In this document: positions 20,829-29,902 of the stretch, one piece after another | How the letters are laid out: each line of letters begins with the position of its first letter | Position numbering within the stretch: the stretch's first letter is position 1 | Source of the DNA: Burkholderiaceae bacterium | GTDB taxonomy: Bacteria; Pseudomonadota; Gammaproteobacteria; Burkholderiales; Burkholderiaceae_E | Length of the DNA: 64,000 nucleotides | Reading direction: 5' to 3' | NCBI GenBank assembly: GCA_023954015.1 | Contig: JAMLIS010000008.1 | Coordinates: forward strand, 1-64,000 | Translations under genes and position numbers: made by a program | The notes under the pieces: model-generated | Told to the model about the DNA's origin: nothing | Databases searched by the model: none | The model's input: the letters and a program-made list of their open reading frames with translations, nothing else

Positions 20829-21400
20829 CAGTAGACGACGCGCCGGGAGCGCTGGGCGGGCTTGGCGTTGCGCTTGGCGACTTCCGACAGCGGTTGCGCC
20901 GCCTGCTTCGCCAGGCCGGTGCGCGCGCCCGCGTGGCGCGCCGCCGTGTTGCTCGTGGTGCCGCTGGTGCGCAGCACGGCACGCTGCTCGGGTGTCATCT
21001 CGCGGTAGCGCTCCCAGCGCGCGTGCCGCTCATCGGGTTCCAGGCGCTTGGCGAGACGGTAGTTCTGCCGCGCCAGGCGGCGTTGCTCGGGAGTGAGCCG
21101 CGCCCATTCCCGGATCCGTTCGTCGACGCGCTCGCGCTGTTCGTCGGACATCTGCGGCACGCGATCGGCGAGCTTCAGCCAGCCGCGCTTCTCGGCGGCC
21201 GACCAGCCGTTCCATTGTGCTTCGAAGGGTTCGAGCACCGCCTGCTGCGCGGCGGTGAGATCGCTCCACAGCGGCTGCACCAGCGGCAGGAGCGAGGCTC
21301 GCGGCGCGGATGTCGCGTCGGCGACCGACGGCGCGGGAGCGACGACCATGCTCGCGAGCATCGCGATCGCGGCGAACAGCAACCAGCGCAACGACTTCAC
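20828..21400 (-). CDS. DUF3106 family exported protein
   Basis: A 190-residue protein with a signal peptide (LRWLLFAAIAMLASMVVAPA) and a DUF3106 region rich in Trp, Arg and Gln (QPLWSDLTAAQQAVLEPFEAQWNGW, then repeated LTPEQRRLARQNYRLAKRLEP and MTPEQRAVLR units). The GTG at 21400 overlaps the DUF3619 stop (GTGA) and has GGGAG about 8 nt upstream. A longer GTG start at 21424 lacks a ribosome-binding site. DUF3106 proteins are known mainly from betaproteobacteria next to an ECF sigma factor and DUF3619; the periplasmic function is unknown. Confidence 0.85.
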   Translation of the reverse strand: MKSLRWLLFAAIAMLASMVVAPAPSVADATSAPRASLLPLVQPLWSDLTAAQQAVLEPFEAQWNGWSAAEKRGWLKLADRVPQMSDEQRERVDERIREWARLTPEQRRLARQNYRLAKRLEPDERHARWERYREMTPEQRAVLRTSGTTSNTAARHAGARTGLAKQAAQPLSEVAKRNAKPAQRSRRVVY

Positions 21401-21825
21401 TCCTTCTGCTCCCGGGATTGCCACGAGGCGTTGCGAAGGTACACGCCGAAACCCCTGTCGGCGTAGGCCGAGATCGGGACGTCGTCGGCGATCATCGCTG
21501 CATCGAGTTCGGCCAGGTCGTCGGCGCGCTGGTGCGTCTCGAGCACCGAAATGCCGAACAGCCCGGCCGCGACGAGCACGACGGGGACGATCACGGCGGC
21601 GATGCGCCAGAAGAGCCTGGGCGACGGGGTGCCGGCGAGCTCGGCGCTCGGGCGATGACCTGCGCGCAGCGTCCGCGACGCGTAACGGGGCGCCGCTTCG
21701 ACACGGGCGCGCGACAGCGCAGCGGCGCGCGCCGCGGCCAGTCGATGGGTGGTGCGATACGGCAGACGACCGGCGGATTCGTCGAGCGCGCCGCGCACGA
21801 TTCGGGCGAGTTCCCGTTCGTTCAT
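21397..21825 (-). CDS. DUF3619 family membrane protein
   Basis: A 142-residue protein starting MNERELARIVRGALDESAGRLPYRTTHRLAAAR, followed by a single transmembrane segment (LFWRIAAVIVPVVLVAAGLF) and an acidic C-terminal domain with DDLAELDAAMIADDVPISAYAD. This is the DUF3619 layout. A cytoplasmic N-terminus, one helix and a position directly after an ECF sigma factor would suit an anti-sigma-like role, but that is inference. Its start overlaps the sigma factor stop by 4 bp (ATGA). Confidence 0.85.
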   Translation of the reverse strand: MNERELARIVRGALDESAGRLPYRTTHRLAAARAAALSRARVEAAPRYASRTLRAGHRPSAELAGTPSPRLFWRIAAVIVPVVLVAAGLFGISVLETHQRADDLAELDAAMIADDVPISAYADRGFGVYLRNASWQSREQKE

Positions 21826-22385
21826 TGTTCGATCCCGCGAGCGGCGAGGGCCAGGGCCAGCGTGTGCGCAGCGCGCGAGCAGTGCGTCTTCACGCTTCCT
21901 TCCGAGCACCCCATGACAAGCGCCGTTTCGGCCACGTTCAGATCCTCCCAATAACGCAGCAGGAACGCCTCGCGTTGACGCTGGGGCAGGCGCGCGATTT
22001 CCTGGTCGAGGATCGAACGCAGCTGCTTTCGCTCCACCGAGTCGGCGGTCTCGTCGGCCCGCGTGCCCGCGTCGAGCGAATCCAGGGCCTCGGCCTCGGT
22101 CTGTTCGCCGTCCTGGTCGTTCTGCAGCGCGGAGAGCGGAGTCGTCCACAGGCTGCGCACGCGCTGTCGACGGAAATGATCCGTGATCGCGTTGCGCAGG
22201 ATGCGGTGAAAGAGCATCGGCAGCTCCTCTGCGGGCCGGTCGCCATAGCGGCTGGCCAGTCGCAGCATCGCATCCTGCACGACATCGAGCGCCGCGTCGT
22301 TGTCGCGCAGCGCGAACATCGCATGCTTGAACGCCCGGCGCTCGACCCCGGCGAGGAAATCGGACAACTCCTGACGGCTTGCCAT
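21822..22385 (-). CDS. RNA polymerase sigma-70 family (ECF-type) sigma factor
   Basis: A 187-residue sigma factor. Region 2 is seen in RAFKHAMFALRDNDAALDVVQDAMLRLASRYGDRPAEELPMLFHRILRNAITDHFRR. Region 4 is seen in LDQEIARLPQRQREAFLLRYWEDLNVAETALVMGCSEGSVKTHCSRAAHTLALAL. The acidic linker between them is longer than in minimal ECF factors. It leads the four-gene leftward operon (sigma, DUF3619, DUF3106, RDD), a combination conserved in betaproteobacteria. The signal it answers is unknown. Confidence 0.9.
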   Translation of the reverse strand: MASRQELSDFLAGVERRAFKHAMFALRDNDAALDVVQDAMLRLASRYGDRPAEELPMLFHRILRNAITDHFRRQRVRSLWTTPLSALQNDQDGEQTEAEALDSLDAGTRADETADSVERKQLRSILDQEIARLPQRQREAFLLRYWEDLNVAETALVMGCSEGSVKTHCSRAAHTLALALAARGIEQ

Positions 22386-22467
22386 TCGGGCCTTCGGGCG
22401 GCGCGATCCTCGGCGAAAAAGACGCAGCGGATGCTAGCAGAAGGGTTGCGCGGGCAAGCCCGGCGCC

Positions 22468-22497
22468 TTGACCGCCGGTGTTGCGCCGCAGTATTCT
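22468..22497 (+). promoter_or_regulatory. Predicted sigma-70 promoter for ilvB
   Basis: TTGACC at 22468-22473, an 18-bp spacer and TATTCT at 22492-22497 form a good sigma-70-like promoter. A start near 22504 would give a 5' leader of about 170 nt before ilvB. Confidence 0.55.
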
Positions 22498-22503
22498 GCA
22501 AAG

Positions 22504-22675
22504 CTTATCCTCACGCGCGAAACCGCACCGGACCGTCTTCACGAGAGGCGCATCCGGCGCATCCGATCAAAACTCGCAGGCCCCGTGTCGAGGTCTGCGT
22601 CGCGGCCCCCAAGGCTACAAACCGGGGGCCCTGGCGCCGGCGGCGGATCCTCCTGCCCTTGAAAGGAATACCCCG
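22504..22675 (+). promoter_or_regulatory. Long structured leader of the ilv operon, candidate attenuator
   Basis: The leader has a 7-bp perfect hairpin, 22604-22610 (GGCCCCC) with 22624-22630 (GGGGGCC), around a 13-nt loop. An earlier GGCCCC at 22579-22584 can pair with the same GGGGCC, so two mutually exclusive stems are possible. No T-run follows. The frames read by eye contain no leader peptide rich in Ile, Val or Leu codons. A GAAAGGA ribosome-binding site lies at 22661-22667. Regulation by attenuation or by a protein is therefore possible but unproven. Confidence 0.4.
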
Positions 22676-24397
22676 ATGGAACTCACCGGCGCGGAAATCG
22701 TCGTCCGTTGTCTGCAGGAAGAAGGCGTCGAACACGTCTTCGGCTATCCCGGCGGCGCCGTCCTCTACATCTACGACGCGATCTTCAACCAGGAGAAGGT
22801 CCGCCACGTGCTCGTGCGCCACGAACAGGCCGCCGCGCACGCGGCCGACGGCTACGCACGCTCCACCGGCAAGGTCGGCGTGTGCCTGGTCACCAGCGGC
22901 CCCGGCGTCACCAACGCGATCACCGGCATCGCCACCGCCTACACCGACTCGATTCCGATCGTGGTGCTCACCGGCCAGGTGCCCACGCACGCCATCGGCG
23001 AGGACGCCTTCCAGGAGGCCGACACGGTGGGCATCACGCGCCCCTGCGTGAAGCACAACTTCCTCGTGAAGGACGTGCGCGAGCTCGCCGTCACGATCCG
23101 GAAGGCGTTCCACATCGCCGCAACCGGCCGCCCCGGACCGGTGCTCGTCGACATCCCGAAGGACGTCACCCGTGCGCAGTGCCGCTTCGAATACCCGAAG
23201 ACCGTGTCGATGCGCTCGTACAACCCGGTCACGCGCGGGCACCAGGGCCAGATCAAGAAGGCGCTCGGCCTGATCCTCACCGCCGAGCGGCCGATGATCT
23301 ACGCCGGCGGCGGCGTCGTGCTGGCCAACGCCTCGGAGGAACTGAATCGCTTCGCCGAACTGCTCGACTTCCCGGTCACCACCACGCTGATGGGGCTGGG
23401 CGGCTACCGATCGAGCGAGCGCAAGTGGGTGGGGATGCCGGGCATGCACGGCACCTACGAGGCGAACATGGCGATGCAGCATTGCGACGTGCTGATCGGC
23501 ATCGGCGCGCGCTTCGACGATCGGGTCATCGGCAACCCCAAGCACTTCGCGCAGAACCCGCGCAAGATCATCCACCTCGACATCGACCCGTCGTCGATCT
23601 CCAAGCGGGTGCGCGTCGACGTGCCGATCGTCGGCGACGTGCGGGAGACGCTGCGCGAGATGATCGCGCTGCTCGAGCAGACGCTCGCCGCCGGGCAGAA
23701 GACCAACGCCGCGCCGGTCGCCGACTGGTGGAAGCAGATCGAGGAGTGGCGAGGGCGCAACTGCCTGAAATATCGCCCGAGCGACGAGGTGATCAAGCCG
23801 CAGTCGGTCGTGCGCAAACTCTGGGAGATCACCGACGGCGACGCCTTCGTCACTTCCGACGTCGGCCAGCACCAGATGTGGGCCGCCCAGTACTACGGCT
23901 TCGACAAGCCGCGGCGCTGGATCAATTCGGGCGGCCTGGGCACGATGGGCGTGGGCCTGCCGTTCGCCATGGGCGTGCTGCTCGCCAACCCCGGCGCGAA
24001 GGTGGCGTGCATCACCGGCGAGGGCTCGATCCAGATGAACATCCAGGAGCTGTCGACCTGCAAGCAGTACAACCTGCCGGTGAAGATCGTCAACCTGAAC
24101 AACGGCTACCTGGGCATGGTGCGCCAGTGGCAGCAGATCGAATACGGCAGCCGCTATTCGCAGTCGTACGTCGATGCGCTGCCGGATTTCGTCGCGCTGG
24201 CGCAGGCCTACGGACACGTCGGCATCCGGGTCGAGCGTCCGAGGGACGTCGAGCCGGCGCTGCGCGACGCGTTCGGCAAGTACAAGGACCGGCTCGTCTT
24301 CCTCGACTTCATCACCGACAAGACCGAGAACGTCTGGCCGATGGTGCAGGGCGGCAAGGGCCTCACCGAAATGCTGCTCGGCTCCGAAGACCTGTGA
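22676..24397 (+). CDS. ilvB: Acetolactate synthase large subunit
   Basis: A 573-residue ThDP enzyme catalysing the first common step of valine, leucine and isoleucine synthesis. The N-terminal ThDP domain has GYPGGAVLYIYD and the catalytic Glu50 in VRHEQAAAHAADGYAR. The central FAD/transhydrogenase-like domain carries GVTNAITGIATAYTDSIP nearby. The C-terminal domain has the ThDP/Mg motif from GEGSIQMNIQELST to VNLNNGYLGMVRQWQ. The ATG at 22676 has GAAAGGA 8 nt upstream. The small-subunit gene follows by 10 bp, so the enzyme is an IlvBN/IlvIH-type holoenzyme. Confidence 0.97.
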   Translation: MELTGAEIVVRCLQEEGVEHVFGYPGGAVLYIYDAIFNQEKVRHVLVRHEQAAAHAADGYARSTGKVGVCLVTSGPGVTNAITGIATAYTDSIPIVVLTGQVPTHAIGEDAFQEADTVGITRPCVKHNFLVKDVRELAVTIRKAFHIAATGRPGPVLVDIPKDVTRAQCRFEYPKTVSMRSYNPVTRGHQGQIKKALGLILTAERPMIYAGGGVVLANASEELNRFAELLDFPVTTTLMGLGGYRSSERKWVGMPGMHGTYEANMAMQHCDVLIGIGARFDDRVIGNPKHFAQNPRKIIHLDIDPSSISKRVRVDVPIVGDVRETLREMIALLEQTLAAGQKTNAAPVADWWKQIEEWRGRNCLKYRPSDEVIKPQSVVRKLWEITDGDAFVTSDVGQHQMWAAQYYGFDKPRRWINSGGLGTMGVGLPFAMGVLLANPGAKVACITGEGSIQMNIQELSTCKQYNLPVKIVNLNNGYLGMVRQWQQIEYGSRYSQSYVDALPDFVALAQAYGHVGIRVERPRDVEPALRDAFGKYKDRLVFLDFITDKTENVWPMVQGGKGLTEMLLGSEDL

Positions 24398-24407
24398 GGC
24401 CCCGGCG

Positions 24408-24899
24408 ATGAGACACATCGTTTCGATCCTGATGGAAAACGAGCCCGGCGCGCTCTCGCGCGTGGTCGGCCTGTTCTCGGCGCGCGGCTACAACATCGAG
24501 ACGCTCACCGTGGCGCCCACCGAGGACCGCTCGCTGTCGCGGATGACGGTGGTCACCAGCGGCTCCGACGACGTCATCGAGCAGATCACCAAGCAGCTGA
24601 ACCGGCTCATCGACGTGGTGAAGGTCGTCGACCTCACCGAGAGCGCCTTCATCGAGCGCGAGCTGATGTTGATCAAGGTTCGCGCCACCGGCAAGGAACG
24701 CGAGGAGATGAAGCGCATGGCGGACATCTTCCGCGGTCGCATCATCGACGTCACCGACCGCACCTACACGATCGAGCTGACCGGCGACGGCCAGAAACTC
24801 GATGCCTTCATCGACGCCCTCGATCGCGCGTCGATCCTCGAGACCGTGAGAACGGGCTCCTCGGGCATCGCGCGCGGCGAGAGGGTTTTGAAAGTCTAG
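24408..24899 (+). CDS. ilvH: Acetolactate synthase small (regulatory) subunit
   Basis: A 163-residue regulatory subunit. An N-terminal ACT domain (HIVSILMENEPGALSRVVGLFSARGYNIETLTV) binds valine for feedback inhibition in the family. It is followed by the C-terminal domain (IERELMLIKVRATG, then FRGRIIDVTDRTYTIELTG). The ATG at 24408 gives the standard N-terminus MRHIVSIL. The length is typical of IlvH/IlvN of the long type. It lies between ilvB and ilvC with 10 and 15 bp spacing. Confidence 0.97.
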   Translation: MRHIVSILMENEPGALSRVVGLFSARGYNIETLTVAPTEDRSLSRMTVVTSGSDDVIEQITKQLNRLIDVVKVVDLTESAFIERELMLIKVRATGKEREEMKRMADIFRGRIIDVTDRTYTIELTGDGQKLDAFIDALDRASILETVRTGSSGIARGERVLKV

Positions 24900-25931
<1,032 letters not shown>

Positions 25932-25959
25932 TCGTCGTCGAGCGCAACAACCTGCCCGC

Positions 25960-26625
25960 GTGAGCCGCACCCCGTATCCGCATCCGATCGTCGCGCGTGA
26001 AGGCTGGCCGTACATCGCGCTGGCCGTCGCCGTCGCGGCGGGGGTCACGGCCGTCGGCGGCTGGTGGTCGGTGCCGTTTTGGCTGATCGCGCTGTTCGTG
26101 CTGCAGTTCTTCCGCGATCCGCCGCGCGACGCTCCGGCCGGCGAGCGCCTGGTGCTCGCGCCGGCCGACGGCCGCGTGATTTCGATCGAGACGCTGCGCG
26201 ACCCGTACGCGGGCGGGCGCGAGTCGCTGCGCGTCTCGGTGTTCATGAACGTGTTCAACGTGCACTCGAACCGCGCGCCGGTCGACGGGCGCATCGAGCG
26301 CATCGACTACTTCCCGGGCAGCTTCGTCAACGCCGATCTGGACAAGGCCTCCGAGCACAACGAGCGCAACGCCCTGCTGATCCGCGCAGACGACGGCTCG
26401 CTCGTCACCTGCGTGCAGGTGGCGGGCCTGGTGGCGCGTCGCATCCTGTGCTATGTGAAGCCGGGCGACATGCTGCATCGCGGCCAGCGCTTCGGCTTCA
26501 TCCGCTTCGGTTCGCGGGTGGACGTCTACCTGCCGCCGCGCTCGCGCCTGTTCGTCGGACCGGGCGAGAAGGTGCACGCGACGGCCTCGCTGCTCGCCGA
26601 GTTGCCGAAGGCCGGCGATGCCTGA
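25960..26625 (+). CDS. psd: Phosphatidylserine decarboxylase proenzyme (short type)
   Basis: A 221-residue pyruvoyl-dependent membrane enzyme converting phosphatidylserine to phosphatidylethanolamine. An N-terminal hydrophobic hairpin is followed by [24 protein letters not shown] and [16 protein letters not shown]. The self-cleavage site is Gly-Ser185 in [11 protein letters not shown], where Ser would become the pyruvoyl group. The start is a GTG (25960). It lies 28 bp after ilvC and overlaps pssA by 8 bp, which couples it to the enzyme making its substrate. Confidence 0.94.
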   Translation: MSRTPYPHPIVAREGWPYIALAVAVAAGVTAVGGWWSVPFWLIALFVLQFFRDPPRDAPAGERLVLAPADGRVISIETLRDPYAGGRESLRVSVFMNVFNVHSNRAPVDGRIERIDYFPGSFVNADLDKASEHNERNALLIRADDGSLVTCVQVAGLVARRILCYVKPGDMLHRGQRFGFIRFGSRVDVYLPPRSRLFVGPGEKVHATASLLAELPKAGDA

Positions 26626-27481
26626 CGAGCGCCGAGGCGAGGGCCTGGCACCGCGCCGGTCGCGGCGCATCTACCTGCTGCCGAACGCCTTCACCACGGC
26701 GTCGCTGTTCTGCGGCTTCTACGCGATCGTGCAGGCGATGAACGTTCGCTTCGAGGCGGCGGCCATCGCGATCTTCGTCGCGATGGTGCTCGACAGCCTC
26801 GACGGGCGCGTGGCGCGGATGACGAACACGCAGAGCGCCTTCGGCGAGCAGTACGACAGCCTGTCGGACATGGTGTCCTTCGGCGCGGCGCCCGCGCTGG
26901 TCATCTACGAGTGGTCGCTGCGCGGATTGGGCAAGTGGGGATGGCTGGCGGCCTTCGTCTACGTCGCCGGCGCCGCGTTGCGCCTGGCTCGCTTCAACAC
27001 CAACATCGGCGTCGTCGACAAGCGCTTCTTCCAGGGGCTGCCGAGCCCGGCCGCTGCCGCGCTCGTGGCCGGCCTGGTGTGGATCGTCACCGACCTGCGT
27101 GCCACGAAGTGGATATCGGTGAGCGGCGCCGATCTCGCCTGGCTTTCGTTCGTCCTCACCGTGTACGCAGGGATCACGATGGTTTCGAACGTCCCGTTCT
27201 ACAGCTTCAAGGACATCGACCTGAAGAAGAGCGTGCCGTTCATCTTCGTGATCGGCGTCGTCGTCCTGTTCGTGCTCGTGTCCTCCGATCCGCCGTCGGT
27301 GCTGTTCGCGCTGTTCCTGCTGTACGGCGTCTCGGGCTGGCTGCTGTGGTTGTGGCGCTGGCGCCGCGGCGAAGTGCATTTCGGACGCCGCCGTCCCTGG
27401 AACGAGCAGGGGACCTTCGACGACGACGACGGCGAAGGCGAGGCCGACTTCGACGATCGCGACGACGCTCGCGATCGATGA
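26618..27481 (+). CDS. pssA: CDP-diacylglycerol-serine O-phosphatidyltransferase
   Basis: A 287-residue integral membrane CDP-alcohol phosphatidyltransferase making phosphatidylserine. The motif DGx2ARx8Gx3Dx3D is complete in [23 protein letters not shown]. Several membrane helices follow ([34 protein letters not shown]). The C-terminus is an acidic Asp/Glu-rich tail. It is the type II, Bacillus-like enzyme, as in other betaproteobacteria. It overlaps psd by 8 bp, so the two steps to phosphatidylethanolamine are co-translated. Confidence 0.94.
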   Translation: MPDERRGEGLAPRRSRRIYLLPNAFTTASLFCGFYAIVQAMNVRFEAAAIAIFVAMVLDSLDGRVARMTNTQSAFGEQYDSLSDMVSFGAAPALVIYEWSLRGLGKWGWLAAFVYVAGAALRLARFNTNIGVVDKRFFQGLPSPAAAALVAGLVWIVTDLRATKWISVSGADLAWLSFVLTVYAGITMVSNVPFYSFKDIDLKKSVPFIFVIGVVVLFVLVSSDPPSVLFALFLLYGVSGWLLWLWRWRRGEVHFGRRRPWNEQGTFDDDDGEGEADFDDRDDARDR

Positions 27482-27508
27482 GTGCAAGCGGTGCTGCGCT
27501 TTCGCGGT

Positions 27509-27538
27509 TTGACCCCTCTGCAGCGCGCATCCTAGAAT
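27509..27538 (+). promoter_or_regulatory. Predicted sigma-70 promoter for tpiA
   Basis: TTGACC at 27509-27514, an 18-bp spacer and TAGAAT at 27533-27538. A start near 27545 would give a 5' leader of about 65 nt. The leader contains three short GCACCGAA/ACACCGAA-like repeats just before tpiA. Confidence 0.6.
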
Positions 27539-27609
27539 GGCCGGTTTCCCCGCGTACGGCTCCGTCGCACGCACCGAATAGTGCCCGCACCGAACAGCGC
27601 ACACACCGA

Positions 27610-28428
27610 ATGAAGCAACGCAAGCCGCTCGTGGCCGGCAACTGGAAGATGAACGGCGACACGGTGTTCAACGATCACCTGCTCGGCGAGCTGCGCGCGG
27701 GCATCGAGCGCGAGTCGATGGCCGCGCTCGGGATCGTCGTGTGCCCGCCGTATCCGTACCTCGCGCAGGTGGCGAACCGGCTCGCCGGCAGCCCGATCGA
27801 GTGGGGCGCGCAGAACGTCTGCGAGCGGCCCAACGGCGCATTCACCGGCGAAGTTTCCGCGTCGATGCTCGTCGACCTGGGATGCCGCTGGGTGATCGTC
27901 GGACACTCCGAGCGGCGCCAGTCGATGCACGAAACCGACGACGATGTCTGCGCCAAGCTGGCCATCGCTGCCGCGCATGGCCTGGGCGTCATCGCCTGCA
28001 TCGGCGAGACGCTCGACGAGCGCGAGTCGGGTCGCACCGAGAGCGTGCTCGGCCGACAGGTGGATGCGCTCGCCCGCGCCGCGCACGACGCGCAGCGCGG
28101 CGGCGATTGCGCCGCGCCGATGCCCGCGGAGCGATTCGTGCTCGCCTACGAACCGGTGTGGGCGATCGGCACCGGGCGAAGCGCGTCTGCCGAGATCGCG
28201 CAGCAGGCGCACGCGTTCATTCGTTCGCGCCTCGGGGCGCTCGACGGCGGGGGGCAGGCCACGCGCATCCTCTACGGCGGCAGCGTCAAGCCCGGAAACG
28301 CGCGCAGCCTGTTCGCGATGCCCGACGTGGACGGCGGGCTGATCGGCGGCGCGGCGCTCATCGCCGAAGATTTCCTGGCGATCTGCGGCGCCGCGGCTGC
28401 CTGCAGCAGCGCTTCGACGGCGCGCTGA
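27610..28428 (+). CDS. tpiA: Triosephosphate isomerase
   Basis: A 272-residue glycolytic enzyme interconverting dihydroxyacetone phosphate and glyceraldehyde 3-phosphate. Catalytic residues are visible: Lys13 in AGNWKMNG, His99 in IVGHSERR and Glu181 in LAYEPVWAIGTG. The phosphate-binding loop is YGGSVKPGN and the end GLIGGAAL is standard. The C-terminus extends about 15 Ala/Ser-rich residues past the usual end. It has its own predicted promoter and is followed by secG 26 bp later. Confidence 0.97.
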   Translation: MKQRKPLVAGNWKMNGDTVFNDHLLGELRAGIERESMAALGIVVCPPYPYLAQVANRLAGSPIEWGAQNVCERPNGAFTGEVSASMLVDLGCRWVIVGHSERRQSMHETDDDVCAKLAIAAAHGLGVIACIGETLDERESGRTESVLGRQVDALARAAHDAQRGGDCAAPMPAERFVLAYEPVWAIGTGRSASAEIAQQAHAFIRSRLGALDGGGQATRILYGGSVKPGNARSLFAMPDVDGGLIGGAALIAEDFLAICGAAAACSSASTAR

Positions 28429-28454
28429 TCCACCCCGATTCGAGGAGCCTTTCG

Positions 28455-28910
28455 ATGCCCTGGCTGGTCAATCTGCTGATGGTCGTGCAGGTGCTTTCCG
28501 CACTCGGCGTGATCCTGCTCGTGCTGCTGCAGCACGGCAAGGGCGCCGACATGGGCGCCGCCTTCGGCGGCGGCGCATCCGGAAGCCTGTTCGGCGCGAG
28601 CGGTTCGGCGAACTTCCTGAGCCGCTTCACCGCGATCCTCGCGGTCGTGTTTTTCGCCAGCACGCTGGTGCTGGCCATGTACGGCCACCGTCGGCAGGCG
28701 GCGCCGACGAGCGTGATGGAGAGCGTGCCCGCCGCTGCGCCGGCACCGGCACCGCGGCCTTCCGACGTGCCTGCTTCCGACGTGCCTTCGAGTGCGCCCG
28801 CGTCGGGTGCGCCGGCATCGAGTGTTCCCGCCCCGGCAGGCGCCGCGTCGCCGGCATCGCCCGCGGCCCCGGCCGGCAGCGGTTTTGGAGCGAGCGACGT
28901 TCCGAAGTAG
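28455..28910 (+). CDS. secG: Preprotein translocase subunit SecG
   Basis: A 151-residue membrane protein of the SecYEG channel. There are two transmembrane helices (LLMVVQVLSALGVILLVLLQ and FTAILAVVFFASTLVLAMYG) joined by the diagnostic loop HGKGADMGAAFGGGASGSLFG. The C-terminal 75 residues are low-complexity Ala/Pro/Ser, common in Burkholderiales SecG. A GAGGAG ribosome-binding site precedes the ATG. The stop codon is part of the predicted -10 element for the downstream tRNA and nuo genes. Confidence 0.95.
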   Translation: MPWLVNLLMVVQVLSALGVILLVLLQHGKGADMGAAFGGGASGSLFGASGSANFLSRFTAILAVVFFASTLVLAMYGHRRQAAPTSVMESVPAAAPAPAPRPSDVPASDVPSSAPASGAPASSVPAPAGAASPASPAAPAGSGFGASDVPK

Positions 28911-28913
28911 AAT
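28885..28913 (+). promoter_or_regulatory. Predicted promoter for tRNA-Leu and the nuo operon
   Basis: A weak -35 TTGGAG (28885-28890), a 17-bp spacer and TAGAAT (28908-28913), the latter overlapping the secG stop. Transcription would begin about 10 nt before the tRNA. The -35 is poor, so read-through from secG may also serve these genes. Confidence 0.4.
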
Positions 28914-28930
28914 AGCGGGCTTTCTCTCGT

Positions 28931-29015
28931 GCCGACGTGGTGGAATTGGTAGACACGCTATCTTGAGGGGGTAGTGGCGAAAGCTGTGCGAGTTCGAGTC
29001 TCGCCGTCGGCACCA
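28931..29015 (+). tRNA. tRNA-Leu (anticodon GAG)
   Basis: 85 nt including an encoded CCA. The acceptor stem pairs GCCGACG with CGTCGGC. The anticodon stem pairs CTATC with GGTAG (one T-G pair) around loop TTGAGGG, so the anticodon is GAG. A long variable arm and the T-arm GTTCGAGTC are present. This class II tRNA lies between secG and nuoA, its usual place in betaproteobacteria. Confidence 0.97.
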
Positions 29016-29029
29016 GTCAGGATCTTTCG

Positions 29030-29386
29030 ATGCTCGAAAACTACCTGCCCGTCCTGCTGTTCGTCCTGGTGGGCATTGCCGTCGGCATCGGTCCGATGCT
29101 CATCGGCAAGCTGCTCGGGCCCACCCGTCCCGATCCCGAGAAGCTCTCCCCTTACGAGTGCGGCTTCGAAGCTTTCGAAGACGCCCGCATGCGATTCGAC
29201 GTTCGCTACTACCTGGTGGCGATCCTGTTCATCCTCTTCGATCTCGAGATCGCCTTCCTGTTTCCGTGGGCGGTCTCCATCGACGCGATCGGCTTCTTCG
29301 GCTTCGTCTCGATGATGATCTTCCTGGCGATCCTGGTCGTCGGGTTCCTTTTCGAATGGAAACGCGGCGCGCTCGACTGGGAGTGA
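29030..29386 (+). CDS. nuoA: NADH-quinone oxidoreductase subunit A
   Basis: A 118-residue membrane subunit of complex I with three transmembrane helices ([60 protein letters not shown]). The conserved loop [22 protein letters not shown] contains the redox-state-sensitive Cys of the quinone-entry region. It is the first gene of a 14-gene nuo operon, starting 14 bp after the tRNA-Leu end. Confidence 0.97.
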   Translation: MLENYLPVLLFVLVGIAVGIGPMLIGKLLGPTRPDPEKLSPYECGFEAFEDARMRFDVRYYLVAILFILFDLEIAFLFPWAVSIDAIGFFGFVSMMIFLAILVVGFLFEWKRGALDWE

Positions 29387-29420
29387 TCGCGTCTCGCTCA
29401 ATGGCCCGGAGGGGCTTTCG

Positions 29421-29897
29421 ATGGGTATCGAAGGAGTACTGAACCAGGGTTTTGTCACGACGCAGCTCGACAAGCTCGTCAACTGGACCCGCACCGGATC
29501 GATGTGGCCGATGACCTTCGGTCTCGCCTGCTGCGCCGTCGAGATGATGCACGCGGGCGCCGCGCGCTACGACCTCGATCGCTTCGGCGTCATGTTCCGC
29601 CCGAGCCCACGGCAGTCCGACGTCATGATCGTCGCCGGCACGCTGTGCAACAAGATGGCGCCGGCCCTGCGCAAGGTGTACGACCAGATGCCCGAGCCGC
29701 GCTGGGTCATCTCGATGGGCTCGTGCGCCAACGGCGGCGGCTACTACCACTACTCGTATTCGGTCGTGCGCGGCTGCGATCGCATCGTCCCGGTCGACAT
29801 CTACGTGCCGGGCTGCCCGCCCACTGCCGAGGCGCTGATCTACGGAATCATCCAGCTGCAGGACAAGATCCGGCGCACCAGCACGATCGCCCGCTAG
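29421..29897 (+). CDS. nuoB: NADH-quinone oxidoreductase subunit B
   Basis: A 158-residue peripheral-arm subunit binding the terminal 4Fe-4S cluster N2. Ligands are visible: the Cys pair in [13 protein letters not shown], Cys in [18 protein letters not shown] and Cys in [15 protein letters not shown]. The N-terminus [20 protein letters not shown] is the amphipathic region near the quinone site. It is followed by nuoC after 5 bp. Confidence 0.97.
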   Translation: MGIEGVLNQGFVTTQLDKLVNWTRTGSMWPMTFGLACCAVEMMHAGAARYDLDRFGVMFRPSPRQSDVMIVAGTLCNKMAPALRKVYDQMPEPRWVISMGSCANGGGYYHYSYSVVRGCDRIVPVDIYVPGCPPTAEALIYGIIQLQDKIRRTSTIAR

Positions 29898-29902
29898 TCG
29901 CG

